DNA from: Erigeron canadensis
Taxonomy: Eukaryota; Streptophyta; Magnoliopsida; Asterales; Asteraceae
Length of the DNA: 64,000 nt
Assembly (NCBI RefSeq): GCF_010389155.1
Contig: NC_057761.1
Span: forward strand, 42,146,213 to 42,210,212
Direction: 5' to 3'
The translations under genes were made by a program, and so were the position numbers. The stretch's first letter is position 1, and each line of letters opens with the position of its first letter. The notes beneath the pieces were generated by a model. It had not been told where the DNA came from, searched no databases, and was given only the letters and a program-made list of their open reading frames with translations. This document shows positions 34,257 to 46,600 of the stretch, one piece after another.

Positions 34257-34985
34257 CACCTTTTTTCAAAATCTCAATTAAGGATTTGAAATACCTAATA
34301 TATCATCTCTTCTTTATTAACTAATTTAAACATCTCTACCTAATATATCTATAATACTCTTAAATCTCAACCACTCATTTTCTTCTCTCTCCTCAAATCT
34401 CAACCACTATTTTTTTCTCCTTCCTCCATAAATCATTTTATTTCTTTAATTCATTCAAAATCTTTTATTACAAAAACCGTATATCGATGATTATAAAAAT
34501 TGTATGGGTGTCCTTAAAATTTCATGTTGTTTCATTAGAGATGTCATTCGATATACTTTTAACTAATTTTTAAATCCGAGTGAGGAGCATGTACGGCTAA
34601 AACATTTGGTTATCACACTTTATGACTTATCACCTCCTATGACTTATCACTCCCACCATCTCATCGCCGCAACGCGCAGGTACATTCTCTCGTACATAAT
34701 AAAGCAACAACCTTTTTTTTTAAAGCTCAATTAAGGAATTGAAATACCTAAAATACCTCTCTCTTTTATTCATTAACTTAAACATCTTTACCTAATATAT
34801 CTATAAGACCCTTAATAAAATAATTTACAACATAAATCCCACAATCTTCATAATAACTACACTATCTCCTTTAACATCAATTATTTTTACATCCACCACC
34901 ATTGTCGCCCCCACCACCCGTCACTGCAGCCGCCGCCCCGCGCCACTACCACCATCACTGCCGCTTGCGGGGGCATATGAGTCGT
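34257..34985. repeat. Two related dispersed-repeat fragments, possibly Helitron-derived
   Basis: CTCAATTAAGGA(A/T)TTGAAATACCTAA and following sequence occur at about 34274-34330 and 34721-34790 in direct orientation. Between them GCCGCAACGCGCAGG (34667-34681) resembles the GCAACGCGC block found just before the CTAG end of the Helitron at 42622-43181. Ends were not resolved. Confidence 0.45.
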
Positions 34986-35940
34986 CTTAATTTAAGGAAA
35001 GGAAGTGATAAATCCTCCTAAAACCATAAGATAATGACATGTGGATTCCACCAAATCTCTTTCTTAATCTTATCCCTTCCCATTTTCGATTATTAGACTA
35101 CTATTATTTTTAGAAAGATCTATCATTTCTCGGCCCTTAATTACTCGTAAAATGTTGAAACATATATATGAAGAAGAAAAGGGAAACATGAATGAATGAA
35201 CGAAATTAATTAAGTACCCATTTGCAGTGTGCTCAGGTACCCATCCAGAAAGGCTACCAGCAGCCGCTAGTGCTTTTCTCCATGATTCAACTTTATCCTT
35301 GTTCTGATATTCCAACTCATCATGTTTCACAAATGCTTCTCCATATTTCCCTTTCTGTTTTCTTACATCAGAGGGGTCCACGTGATAGAATATGGGGATA
35401 ACGATTTGCCCTCTCTCCTCCATGCATTTCATAATATATGCAAGTTCATCCAAGCACCATGAAGAATCGGCATAATTCTCCGAGAATACGATGACAGCAA
35501 CCCGAGATTCAAATATGGCTTTCAAGAGGGCTGGCCCAATGGACTCTCCCCTAGGAAGTGCTTCGTCGTCCTTGTAAGTGTGAATGCCGTGTTGTGTAAG
35601 AGCAGAGTAGAGATGATCTACAAAGGTCTTACGGGTGTCTTCTCCTCTAAAACTGAGAAACACATCATGGTTCCACAACTGATAAGACTCGGATGTAAGT
35701 GATGATGATGATGATGATGATGATGATGCCATGATTGTTCGATCTGTATAGCAGTTGGGTGTCTTTTAGATTTGAACAGAACTGCAAGTCAAAGGGAAAT
35801 GAATAAATGTAAGAAGGTAAAACAAAATGTTGAAAATGATCTAACTGATCGAGGGAGACATTTACAAGCATGTTCCCTCTTTGTGGTCTCCATTTACAGT
35901 GGACTTTTTTTCGAATATTATCTTTTTCAAATTTTCCTTT

Positions 35941-36099
35941 TTAATTAGAAAATGACTAATCCTTCTAACAAAATAGGCTACTATCCATTAATTTTCTTTC
36001 CTAATTTTGTTCTCTGATTTTTTCACATGTCATCATCCAATAGTTAGGAAGATTTTTAGGCTATTTTGTTAGGAAGATTAATCATTTTCCTTTTAAATT
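35941..36099. mobile_element. Small MITE A
   Basis: Inverted ends: AATGACTAATCCTTCTAACAAAATAGGCTA on the left and its near-complement TAGGCTATTTTGTTAGGAAG, then ATTAATCATTTTCC, on the right. About 159 bp, no coding capacity. Confidence 0.65.
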
Positions 36100-36124
36100 A
36101 TGTCTTTAACTTACCAAGTCAAGG

Positions 36125-36267
36125 AGAATAATTAATCTTCTTAATTCATTAGTCTAAAGATCGTCCTAATTCATCAGATAGTGACATGTGGAAATTCAAG
36201 GAGTAAAATCATCTTTATAATTTTAGGATGATTTTGAGACTAATGTTTAGGAAAATTAATCATTTTG
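36125..36267. mobile_element. Small MITE B, related to A
   Basis: Left GAATAATTAATCTTCTTAATTCATTAGTCT pairs with right AGACTAATGTTTAGGAAAATTAATCATTTT. It shares the ATTAATCWTYYT motif with MITE A and the GACATGTGGA internal word found near 35037. Confidence 0.6.
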
Positions 36268-36750
36268 TTAAAGTTATTGCAATTTTTTGAATTATTATTC
36301 TTTTTCAGATTTTTTTTTATTACTATGTCCTTAGCTTAAAGTTAATTGCAACTAAACTAGCTTGTGTTAAAATAAAGCCTAAGGTTTAAACATCTTGAAA
36401 CATATCAACAAGTTTTATAAGGGGAAAGGATGTAGTGCCGAAATTTTGACAAATTGGCAAGTTTTTAGCCAATTACAAGGTGACATATGGCAATGCAAAA
36501 AACTGACCAAAATTTGCCAAAACTTGTCAAAATTAAGGATATAGAAGCCATGAATGTGTCGATTGGCTTTTTTTCTAATAATAATAGAATAATGATAATA
36601 TATAAATATAAAATCTATATATTTATCTACATCACATCTACCACTCCCTTAAATCATTTTTGCCAACTGCTTCTTCCCTGTTTTTCTTTTTGCTTCTTCC
36701 CCTATTCCAAACAATTCCAATTCCCATATTTATATACACACACATATATA

Positions 36751-37305
36751 CTAACACGGGTTCAACCCGGGCTATTTAAATTAACTTTTATTACAAATTA
36801 ATATAAAGATGTTTTGTACCAGTAATAAAATTATCAACTATCAATTTGAACAATTAATGTAACTTTTGTGATTATATGTATTTATATAAGTTATAGAAAA
36901 GAAAACAAACAATATCAAATTGAACAATGTATCCTTTTGTGATTAAAAGTAAGTTAGTTTCAACATATATCATGTGTCATTTGTATTATAAAATTAAAAG
37001 TATTTGTCGGATTGCAAAAGGTAAAATGATTGGACAGATATAACTTATTTTTGATGAGTCTTTTTAATTTTGTGTAAATTAAAATATATAGTAAACAATT
37101 TGGATTTGATGTTGTTTCTATAAAAATATTGGATTTGATGGTTTTTTAGCAATAAATGATAAGAAATCATTTTAATTTTATTTTAAATAATTATTAAAAT
37201 TAATATGACATCATTAAACTTAAATTGAGATTTGTAAAGGAGTTAAGATCATGCCACATAAGTAAAAATCTTCTAGAAATAGTTTTCTTTCATTAATATA
37301 AGAGA
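36751..37305 (-). mobile_element. Helitron-like element, minus strand
   Basis: On the minus strand it would start A|TCTCTTATATTAATG at 37305 and end with the hairpin CGGGTTGAACCCG, then TGTTAG|T at 36751. TC start, hairpin near the end and A/T flanks fit, but the terminus is TTAG rather than CTRR. Noncoding, about 555 bp. Confidence 0.5.
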
Positions 37306-37437
37306 TATATACTAGATATTACCCCGGAAAAATGCTCGAAAAACCCCCTCCCCATTTATTCAGGCGACGGGGAGACGCCGGCGATGATGATGACGATGGG
37401 AAAAACACCCATTTATTCTGGTGAAGCGGCGATGTGT

Positions 37438-37506
37438 GTATATATATAAGATATCTATACATCAGGTATTTGTGTGTATATATATATATATAAATATATA
37501 TATATA
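37438..37506. repeat. TA-rich microsatellites
   Basis: GTGTGTATATATATA and TATATATATATATAAATATATATATATAA runs flanking a short unique stretch. Confidence 0.85.
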
Positions 37507-39004
37507 ATTTATGATTTTTTTTTTGTATCTTACCTCGATGCACACACCACCCAACGTTCACTTGCATCGGCCAAATGTGGCCGATTGAATGTGCTGATGA
37601 GCCAAGCCGACAGTTGCCGATATATATGCATGCTATAGTTTTGCCGATTATTGCCGATGGACTTGTCGATGTTTTTTGCCGACTACACTCTTACTCCTAA
37701 GATGCCTACATGTCAAAATTTAGAGAAAAAAACATATATTATTGGTACAATTTGAAACCAAACATAATAAGATATTTAATAATCCTATAAAAAAAAACCT
37801 TTCAAAAACATATCTGACATTAATTAATATATATATTAAAAACAAATGTACATAAATGCGTGTAAAGAATAGTAACGGGTCATTTTATTTGTTTGGGCCC
37901 ATTTTCATTTTCTTAATGAGCTAACTTCATTTTATTTTGGACCCATCTTATATTTTTAATTTTGGGCTTGACAAATTATGTTTTGATCTTTTAAATTGCT
38001 TCTAATTTGTTTACAAAGATCACTTATTTTAATTGCATATTATTATTTTTTAAGTTTGTAACATTTTTAAGATTATCTCATGTTATTACAAGTGAATTAT
38101 TACATAGTATATATACAAATAACAGTAGGGTGTATGTTTTGAATATATACACCTAACCATCTCCGAAAAATTTGTTTGCAATACTTATTAGTTTCAATGT
38201 TATTTCGGTTGATGTTTTATTATTATGGATTATTTTTGTTTCACTTTCTATTTTCAATGATTTGAGAAGTTAGCTTTAATTATGTTTGTATCATTATGTT
38301 TGTATTTTTATTTTAAAGATTCTACTTTTATACTTATTATCTTTTAGAATTTATATAATATATTAATCTGTAATAAAATTTTACTGTCAATTTTTTCTAA
38401 TTTATAATTGCTTACTCATTAAAAAATCAATATCAATTCAGGTTTTGAGCTATATAATGTTTCTAAAAGCATGTAATAATTTTTATACAATACGGAACAC
38501 AATAAATATAATGTCTCCCGGGCCAACGTCCGAATAACGTACCTCGTTATAATGAATAATCGACTGATTATCAGTCTCCCCCTGACTAGTTCCACATCTA
38601 GCACAAGGGAAGGTAAATCATATAGTTGAAGGAACATATGAAGGTTTTATTTTTTTTTTAATAGAAACTTGTGTTAGATTATCATGTTACATAATGTCAC
38701 CACGTTGACATTTGATATTGTCATCCCTTGTTAGATTAAGTCACCGCGTCATAAAACATTATATTAATCTAGTGTCACTGTTTCTAGAATTGTCAATGCA
38801 AGCAACTAGTTTTAAAAGACAAACAGATAGCATCAGGTACTGCATGTGATATCTTTATCAATTATACCAACAAATTGCATCAGTATGTTTATAAAAGACC
38901 AAAAAAAAAAAAAATTTTGTGCTGAGCAACTTTATATAGTAGCTTGGTCCAAGGTTGCAATTTTAGTATATACTCGTATTTTACAACACAAAAGAAATGA
39001 ATTT
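37507..39004. other. Intergenic; no gene
   Basis: 37560-37690 is dense in TGCCGA/TCGGC words. The remainder is AT-rich. Open frames such as 38419-38637 (minus) resemble nothing known. Confidence 0.5.
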
Positions 39005-39165
39005 GTTGGCTAATGGGGTTAGTGGCCTATTGGTACTGGGTTCGAGTCTCACTTCCCACACTTGTAGGAGTGAATTAATAGAGATTTTTTGAAAGTCCTG
39101 GGTTTCATTCTAGACATACGTGTAATTTAGAAGCAGAAGTAAATTAAAATTACGTTAAAAAAAAT
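39005..39165 (+). mobile_element. tRNA-derived SINE
   Basis: A box TGGCTAATGGG (39007-39017) and B box GGTTCGAGTCT (39039-39049) are about 30 bases apart, as in a Pol III promoter. The body contains CCTGGGTTTCATTCTAGAC and ends in an A run at about 39155-39163. A TSD was not identified. Confidence 0.6.
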
Positions 39166-40015
39166 GCAATAAGTAAATTGTGTCATCGCAACGGATTCAA
39201 TTTTAAATGACAGATGGGCTCTCTGAGGAGCCTGACATAGGCCCATTATAGCTAGCCATGAACAACTTGAAGAGTTACACCTTACAAGAATTGGTGGCCC
39301 AAATGACTCTTAATGATAGAACCGTTAGATCGACGGACAAGAGTTTTTTATGACTTCAAAGTTTTCAGTAAAATCAATGAGACGTTGCATTTAAAACTTT
39401 CACCTTTCCATTTGATACTATATACATATTATTTGATCAACCGGAATCCGTTCTACATAATGAAGAAGCTAGGTTACTATTTTTATCATGGCAAGTAGAT
39501 TGTAACCGCATCTATGCACATGTTAACTTAGATAAACAATGCATGATGATAAACATTGGAGTCACATGACATGGAACGTACGGTGAATTTTTTAAATCCA
39601 ATGCGTTTGGTTAACATTGGATTTAAGCCCACAACTATATATAGGCAAATGTTATTCGGCCTTTTGATATTGTGACTAACAGTTCTGTCTTTCAAATGAT
39701 AAACATGTCCCGTGAAAAAGGAAAGAAATGTTCTCTCGAATTTATAATTATGTTTGCGTAAACATATATCGTATTATATATGTAGGTTAAGTACAGCGAG
39801 TTATTAACTTATTATGTAAGATATTGTATAGTCTAAATTTTAATATGATGGTGAGAGAAAAAAAAAAAGTAAGTCCAATTAATGTGATAATAGTATCATA
39901 TTGATAAATTATATTTTTAAGAATATGACTCGATATTTTTTTTATGTGAGATTGGGATGTATTTTAGGAGTTCAATGGTATGCGTATAATTTAAAAGTAA
40001 GATAGAATGCCGTTT

Positions 40016-40766
40016 CAAGTATCATGAAAACCAAATGGAATAGATTAGTTCCAAAACAGATTAATTAATCTATTTTTTTGAGATTAATTAGCATATATCA
40101 ACTTGTTTGCTAAAGGGGTTGATGTAAACACTATCGAATGTAGTGTTTAATTTGTTCGAATGGAGTGGAGACATATAACCACATTTTTCATCGTTGCAAG
40201 TTGGTAAATGAAACGAGATCATTATTGTGTGATTGGACAAGAATGGATATTCCTGATGATATGCCTGATCAAATTTTAATTTGGTGTGATCTGTGATGAC
40301 TTGAAAATTACAGCCGCAAATCATATATTGGAAGCCATATTGTTTACTTGGTTGTGGAATATTTGGAATGCTAGGAACAAGGCTATCTATAATAGAGATA
40401 GGAAGCATTCGTATTCTTGGGATGCTTGCAACGAGAGGCCGATTCATATTTGAGATTGGTCTTTTTTCCAGTTACTTTGTCTTAGTGTCTCAGACCTTGT
40501 TTGGGGTCGCATCAAAATTTAAAAACACCACGAAGTGAAAACTGGTAGCTCGATCTTTGTGGGTGGGTTTTTTTCTTATGTCTTAGGTTCGCTGTAACTG
40601 GCCTAATTTTTACAACCTTAGCAGTTACAATTCTGGGTAGAATCTAGAATATGTAAAGTTTTGTATTTATACATTTTTAATGCTTATTTGTAACTTGACT
40701 TCTAGCGCCTTGCTAGTGGTTTTATTAATATATTTCAAGTTTACCCGTTAAAAAAAATATATATAC
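40016..40766 (+). mobile_element. 5'-truncated LINE with 10-bp TSD
   Basis: Plus-strand frames with breaks read FAKGVDVNTIECSV, an HIFHRC-like block, LLCDWTRMDIPDD and TWLWNIWNARNKAIYN. This is the zf-RVT domain that ends plant L1-type ORF2. The Trp-rich TWLWNIWNARN block is very typical. A 3' UTR of some 300 bases follows and the element ends in an A run (40750-40757) plus a short TA tail. AATGCCGTTT flanks it at 40006-40015 and 40767-40776. It has several stops. It is a 5'-truncated copy, as target-primed reverse transcription usually leaves. Confidence 0.85.
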
Positions 40767-40899
40767 AATGCCGTTTAAAAAGAAAAATACTTTAGTAAAT
40801 TACTAATATAACTTTTTAAACATTGTAATTTCGATATCCATTTTTTAGATAACACGAGTTTTTATTTATAATTTGATTAATTATATGTGTAATAAATAT

Positions 40900-41563
40900 T
40901 AGGGGTGAGCAAAAACCGAACCGGAAAATCAAAAATCGAAAAAAACCGACAAAACCGAACCGAAAAAACCAAAAACCGAACGAAATTCATTGGTTTGGTT
41001 TTTGTTTTCTAAAAACCGAACGGATCGGTTCGGGTTTCGGTTTCATATGCCAAAAAACCGATCAAAAACCAAACCGAACTGAATCAATTATATATTAATT
41101 ATTTAATATGCATATCATATTATATTTATATTTATTACTTATAATTTGTAAATATGCTAATATATTTAAACTTTTTGTCTTTTTAGTATACAAATCTATA
41201 TAAATTGTATGTTTTAGATGAAAACGTATAAGAAAATCAATTCGTTTTATAAAAGTTATATCAATTTTAACACCTAAAAAATATAATTAGTCGATAAAAA
41301 ACATCTTTATATTTTAATTTCTATATCATAATTTTTTTTGTTAACAACTGAAAATTAAATTTATAACATAATAAACAAAAAAGTTTTTAAAAAAATGATA
41401 ATAAAAATCGAACAAAAACCGAAACCAAACCGAACCAAAAAACCGACAAACTGAACCGAACAAAAACCGAATCCAATGGATTGAGTTTTTTAAAATTCGA
41501 ATGGATCGATTATGATTTCGATTTTAGCCAAAAACCAAACCAAACCGATCCATACCAACCCTG
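40900..41563. mobile_element. hAT-type MITE rich in AACCGAA, TSD ATAAATAT
   Basis: An 8-bp duplication ATAAATAT lies at 40892-40899 and 41564-41571. Ends are TAGGGGTGAGC on the left and CAGGGTTGGTATG as the complement of the right end. Both flanks of the AT-rich core consist of AAAACCGAACC/GGTTCGGTTT units. An 8-bp TSD and YAGGG ends are characteristic of hAT. It is 664 bp and noncoding. A relative lies at 22651-23328. Confidence 0.82.
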
Positions 41564-41571
41564 ATAAATAT

Positions 41572-42621
41572 AACGATGGGGATCATTTGGCGGGTATAGA
41601 TTGGAACATGTCGTGGGCACAATAACGTAAGAGAGAGGCTGCTTCTTTCCTTAAATTTCATTTAACAATTGCCAATTGGCATTTTGAATTGAATTTTCGT
41701 GTAAAATATTAAATATGTTTTCCTACTTTTACATTTTACTCCCTTGTTATCTTCAGCTTTTACAGTCAACCACTTATTAGCATTGTGTTACATATAGCCC
41801 CCTTAAGTTATCTTGGCTACTTAATGAACTCTGCAATTGAATAATATAATTGTTCTAAACTTTTATTATACTCCTTAACCTAAGTTTGAATCAATAGTCA
41901 AACAACAAGACTTTGAGTGAATTTTTAAGATCAAGACTAAGAGTGGATTTAACAATCTTCAAGTTAGAGTACGAGTTTTCATCATTTTATATTTCATCTT
42001 TTAGTTTCAAAATTTTATTTAAGTGTGTAAGTCATGTTAAGTTATATACAACAAAAAAGAAAACAAAAATCAAAATGTATATGATTACAAGGATACAAAA
42101 TAAAGGTTGTATTTAATCTGAGAAATGACATCTTTACATTTCAATACATATTTAAGACTAGTATATTCTAAAAATTTTATACTTGTAGACTATACATATA
42201 GATAAAAGTAATTGGCATAACCATGTGCAAACAAGAAAAGCAAAAAAGATGGGGGGATGAGAAGTAAGAGCAACAATTTGTGTCATCGAGTTAACGGGTT
42301 TGAATCCACGTATTAGTGGATTTATATATGTCAATATTAACCCGATTTGTCTCAGTTAATTGTGAGTGCCAAAAACTAAGTTTTTACAAATAAATGTAAA
42401 AAATGTCAACCATAATATAACCCCTTATTAAAAAAAGTATAGTTGCGTCGATCAAAAGGTGCTTGTAAACACAAATTCAAATTGACATTACACCAAGAAC
42501 ATAAATCTAAACTCAATTACCAATTGACCATATGTGTGCCTACTTTAGGAATCTAAGTTCAATACTTAAGCATGCAAATGCTTTTCAAGTCATGAAATTT
42601 AAGACAACCATATTCTTACTA
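41572..42621. other. Intergenic; no gene
   Basis: AT-rich sequence with no domain-bearing frame and no element boundary that I can identify. Confidence 0.5.
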
Positions 42622-43181
42622 TCTATATTACCTATATAAACAAACTACTCTTTCCTTCATTTAACTCTCTACCTTTGAATTACCTAATATATCATCTACA
42701 TTCAAACTACCTCCACACCTTATCCCTAAAATTTCAAAATTACCCTTAATAAAAAAACCCACAATTACCTAAAATCCATATTGTTATAAAGTCCTTATTA
42801 ACTCTAAAATTATTATTGTTACGGATAAGAAAAAACATCTTAATTGTCATAAACTATATTACAAAATGTTTAAACAATAATTGCCTTTTTATAACTCACG
42901 AAATTACGAATCAATTATGTCTTTGTATAAATTTTAATCTTTGACTATTTATTTTTTTAAATGTCTTGGTCTCTTCCCCTACAATTGTAAGTGGTTATTT
43001 TTCATGATTAGTGTTTGTACTTCATTATTTTTTGCACCTAATACGCGACTTATTTTTAGAATGATATATGGTTAGATCCTGCATTGACGCATCTTATGAA
43101 AGTAAACTGAACGCTATAAACCGTTACGGTGTCTAAATCGTTATAAACCGTCGACGCTGCAACGCGCTTGCACCACTCTAG
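42622..43181 (+). mobile_element. Short non-autonomous Helitron
   Basis: Starts A|TCTATATTACCTATATAAA and ends with a GC-rich block GACGCTGCAACGCGC, then CACCACTCTAG|T. The TC start, CTAG end and A/T insertion site fit a Helitron; the hairpin near the end is imperfect. It is 560 bp, noncoding, and about 0.5 kb upstream of the WRKY start codon. Confidence 0.7.
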
Positions 43182-43621
43182 TCAAAAGAAAAATCATAGT
43201 AAAGAAGTCTTCAAAAGAATTGATATCTATATCTAATTTGTCAACTGAACTATGTATTGATAGAGTTGCAAGTTAAATGTGTCAAGATTGAATGATTCTA
43301 ACCCATTTACTTTGAAGTCGATATCTTATCAAGTTCGATTGGAAACAAAATTCACCTTTACCTAATAACATTGAGTTTACTCTAATTAACAAGAGTATCA
43401 AGTAGTAATTGACAAGGGTATGAAAAGTAAAATCAAGAAAGCATGTGGGGGGTGGGGGGCAAGAAAACATCCCAAAAATAGAAACAATTTCATAAAACTC
43501 TTTTTCGTATCTACTCCGTGGACTTTTTGCAGATCCTCTGAACACAAAAACAACACCTTTCATCGCCGGCAACCAATCTTCCACCGGAAATGATTCACTA
43601 CTTCAACTAGTCACACACCAC

Positions 43622-43645
43622 CTATATTATTTATATTTATATACA
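43622..43645 (+). promoter_or_regulatory. Candidate TATA region of the WRKY gene
   Basis: CTATATTATTTATATTTATA lies 20-45 bases before the ATG at 43666. This is close for a TATA box unless the 5' UTR is very short, so it may instead be AT-rich leader. Confidence 0.3.
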
Positions 43646-43665
43646 TATTTATTACAGAATAAAAA

Positions 43666-46600
43666 ATGGATGGAAAAAGAGGAATATCATTGTCGGTACC
43701 ATCAACACGGCCATCAATCACACTCCCGGCACGTTCAACCACCGAGAACATGTTCGCCGGCGGTGGAACCACGACCGGAGAAAGCCCAGGACCGATGACT
43801 CTAGTCTCAAACTTCTTTTCTGAGAATGACCCAGATTCAGATTGTCGTTCTTTCTCTCAGCTTTTGTCCGGAGCTATGATGTCGCCGGCGGAGATACCTG
43901 AACGGAGACCGGAGAGTGATGCGGGTTTAAGGCATTCTTATGAAAATAAGTTGGTGGTTAACGGTGGCAGTGGCGGTGGTGGAAGCGTTGACTTTCAGTT
44001 TAGTGGTAATAATGGACGGCCGACGAGTTTGGTTGTTAGTCAACCGGCGATGTTTACTATTCCCCCCGGCATGAGTCCGGCTAGTTTGCTTGATTCTCCT
44101 GGATTTTTTCCTCAAATTCAGGTTACGTTGTTTTTTTTTTTTTTAAATAAAAGTTTTTTTTTTTAACAGCGATTTAGTAATTAGCATTCATACACCACAG
44201 TGACATCCAATTGGACAGTATATGAAGTTCAAACGCGCATGCCTGGGAGAACTTTACTAAATATTGTACATAAAAATAATTAGTCTTCAATTCTTCATAT
44301 AGAATAACTTTCTGCATATTAGCCATAGGCCTTAACAAAATGAGCAAAATCCAATTATTTATGCTTTAAAAGCAAACATATAAGTTAACATTTGTTTTGG
44401 ATGATGATAGTGTGAGGAGATGAATTAATGGGTTGGAGTCAATGAGTAGCACATGTGATGATGTGAATGCATGTTGTATTGTCTATATATAGAAATAGAC
44501 TTATGATGTTTTAGTGGAAATTTGTACTTGAAATAGCATGTTTCAACACAATAAAAGTTCAATTGTCAAGTGTTAGCTATAATGTTACTTCTAAATTCTA
44601 ATCCTTAAACCTTGAATTCTGTATATAGAAGTCAACAAGTGTACTATATAAATGCCAACATTATAGGTACCTTTTATATGTTTTAAATTTTGTGTCTACA
44701 AATGAACGCAAAGCATACTTGGCATGATGATCTTAACTTTTGTTATTGCATATCATCATGCCAAGTGTCCATTGCATTTATAAGTAGGAACAAGTTTGAG
44801 GAGATATATGTAGCATCATTACTCTTTCTATAATCATCATACTATCATGAAGTTTGAATGTTTGATTAAATCATGAGGAAGCTTTAGTATGAAATCATTG
44901 AATGTGTTGAAATTTTTGGAAATTATTGTGTCCTTCTTGCTAATTAAATGTAAAGTGAGCTTCAATCTTTATGGTTGAAATGTATATGTATATACTCTCT
45001 TGCTCTGTAATGAAAAGCAAGTTTTAGTTATTACAATTGTCCCTTTAATTAGAAACTTCTTGGTAAATCTAAATTTGTACAACTGAAGATGTATTTTTTT
45101 TCATTCATCATCTCATTTATGTGGTAGTTGCAGGATATATTTCTGGATGTTGATAGTTGCATGTTTGTATGTAATATGACATCTGCACCCATCTTTGAGG
45201 CGATTGTAAGCTAGCTATGGTATAAAAGAATAAATTTCTTTTTTTTTTAAAGCAAATAATATATAATGTCTTTAATATGGTATACTTGGATGTGACAATA
45301 TATATCCTAATATAAGAGAAAATTCAACTAAGTTATCTTTAAAAATCTGGGAAACCATTTGGTCTTTATATGAACTGTTGTTCTATGAGATATCTATACT
45401 GTTGTATCAGGTCAAATTCATAAATTTTTGTTACATTCTTATTGATATGAAGATATTAGTTGTGGGTTAAATCTTTTTGGTTAACATTAGTGCTCTCATA
45501 TTTGCTGAAAGTCAAGTCTTTTGTTGAATTTCATATTTTGCCCAAATTGGTTAAATTAGCTTCATTATATGTTCTTGTGGCTGGATCTTTCAGCATCTTC
45601 TTTAGATGATCCTTAACAGTTATCTAACATCTTTGACATGTGCTGTAATCGATTCACAAGGCGGCTTTCTGCTATCTTTTACTTTTTTGAAACTTCTGAA
45701 CCATAAAGGACTTATGAACACAATTGAGTTTATTTCCTGATGCTTTATATATCCGTTGTTCTAGAAAAAGAAATCATATTTAACACTCAACTCTTTCTTT
45801 TTGTATATTTGGATTTTATGTTTGTACGTGTGATAGCACTCAAAGTGTGACATTGTTATTATCATATTCATTTTAGCAACTAACTTCTGGATTTTATGTT
45901 TGTTTGTGTAAATAGGGCTCCCTTGGATTGTCACACCAGCAAGCACTACCTCAGGTTACAGCCCAGGCCGCACAAGTGCATAATCAAACACATACCCAAT
46001 TACCACAAATTCATTCTTTTAATTCTAATGTCACTACATACCAACGCCTCCCAGCTTCGATCGCAGATCATAATACTGCAAAAGAATCATCTAATCTATC
46101 CAATGCTGATAACCGTTACCAACCTTCTGCTACAGTAGTTGATAAGCCTGCTGATGATGGCTACAACTGGAGAAAATACGGGCAGAAACAGGTTAAGGGG
46201 AGTGAATACCCTCGAAGTTATTATAAATGCACTAATCCTAATTGTCCAGTCAAGAAACAAGTTGAACGGTCTGTAGAGGGCCAAGTGACAGAGATAATCT
46301 ATAAGGGCAAACACAACCACCAACCACCTCAATCTAAGCGTGGAAAAGATAATAATAATAATAATGGTACGTCAAGTCAATATGAACAAGGATTTGAGGG
46401 TCAAACCAGTAACTATAGCCATTCAATGGACGGGAGGTCAATGCATTCATTGCCCGTGAAGGATCAAGAATCTAGTCAAGCTACATATGAACATTCGGGA
46501 TCAAGTGATGGCGAGGAAGTGGGTGATGATGTAAGTAGAGGAGATGAAAGATATGAAGATGGGCCTCAACCAAAAAGGAGGTACTTTTTTAGTCAACTAA

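Larger units (their letters stand above)
29183..35732 (-). pseudogene. TNL-3: TIR-NBS-LRR with intact TIR and NB-ARC, broken LRR and post-LRR exons
   Basis: Exons are 35732-35218 (TIR; Ser-rich start, FLSFRGED, Glu96 in SWCLDEL), 32869-31771 (NB-ARC), 31685-31470 (first LRR), 30698-29921 (LRR) and 29836 to about 29300 (C-JID-like). NB-ARC has a P-loop GVGGGGKTA, kinase-2 VLDDVN, GLPLA and a normal MHD. All borders are GT/AG and the first three exons are in phase. In the LRR exon one base is missing near 30632-30635 compared with TNL-1, leading to a stop at 30534-30536. Another frame change lies near 30280. In the last exon a TAG replaces the CAG seen in TNL-1 (about 29599). It could still express a TIR-NBS protein with a short tail. 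Its first intron, 2.35 kb, is filled with a foldback element and repeats. TNL-1 is its close paralogue. Confidence 0.88.

Noticed and set aside
34667..34700. A third Helitron 3' end at GCCGCAACGCGCAGG
   Set aside because: The block resembles Helitron ends, but no CTRR plus T follows at the right distance, and no clear TC start was found.
29183..35732. TNL-3 as a fully functional TNL
   Set aside because: A base loss in the LRR exon, a second frame change and a TAG in the last exon contradict it, although the first three exons are intact.
35941..36267. CRISPR-like spaced repeats
   Set aside because: The repeats are inverted MITE ends, not direct repeats with unique spacers, and this is a plant genome. 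No CRISPR array anywhere in the window.
40088..40447. 119-codon minus-strand ORF
   Set aside because: It is antisense to the LINE zf-RVT segment, which has a much better match on the plus strand.
43282..43584. 100-codon minus-strand ORF upstream of the WRKY gene
   Set aside because: It lies over the probable promoter and leader of the WRKY gene and shows no domain.
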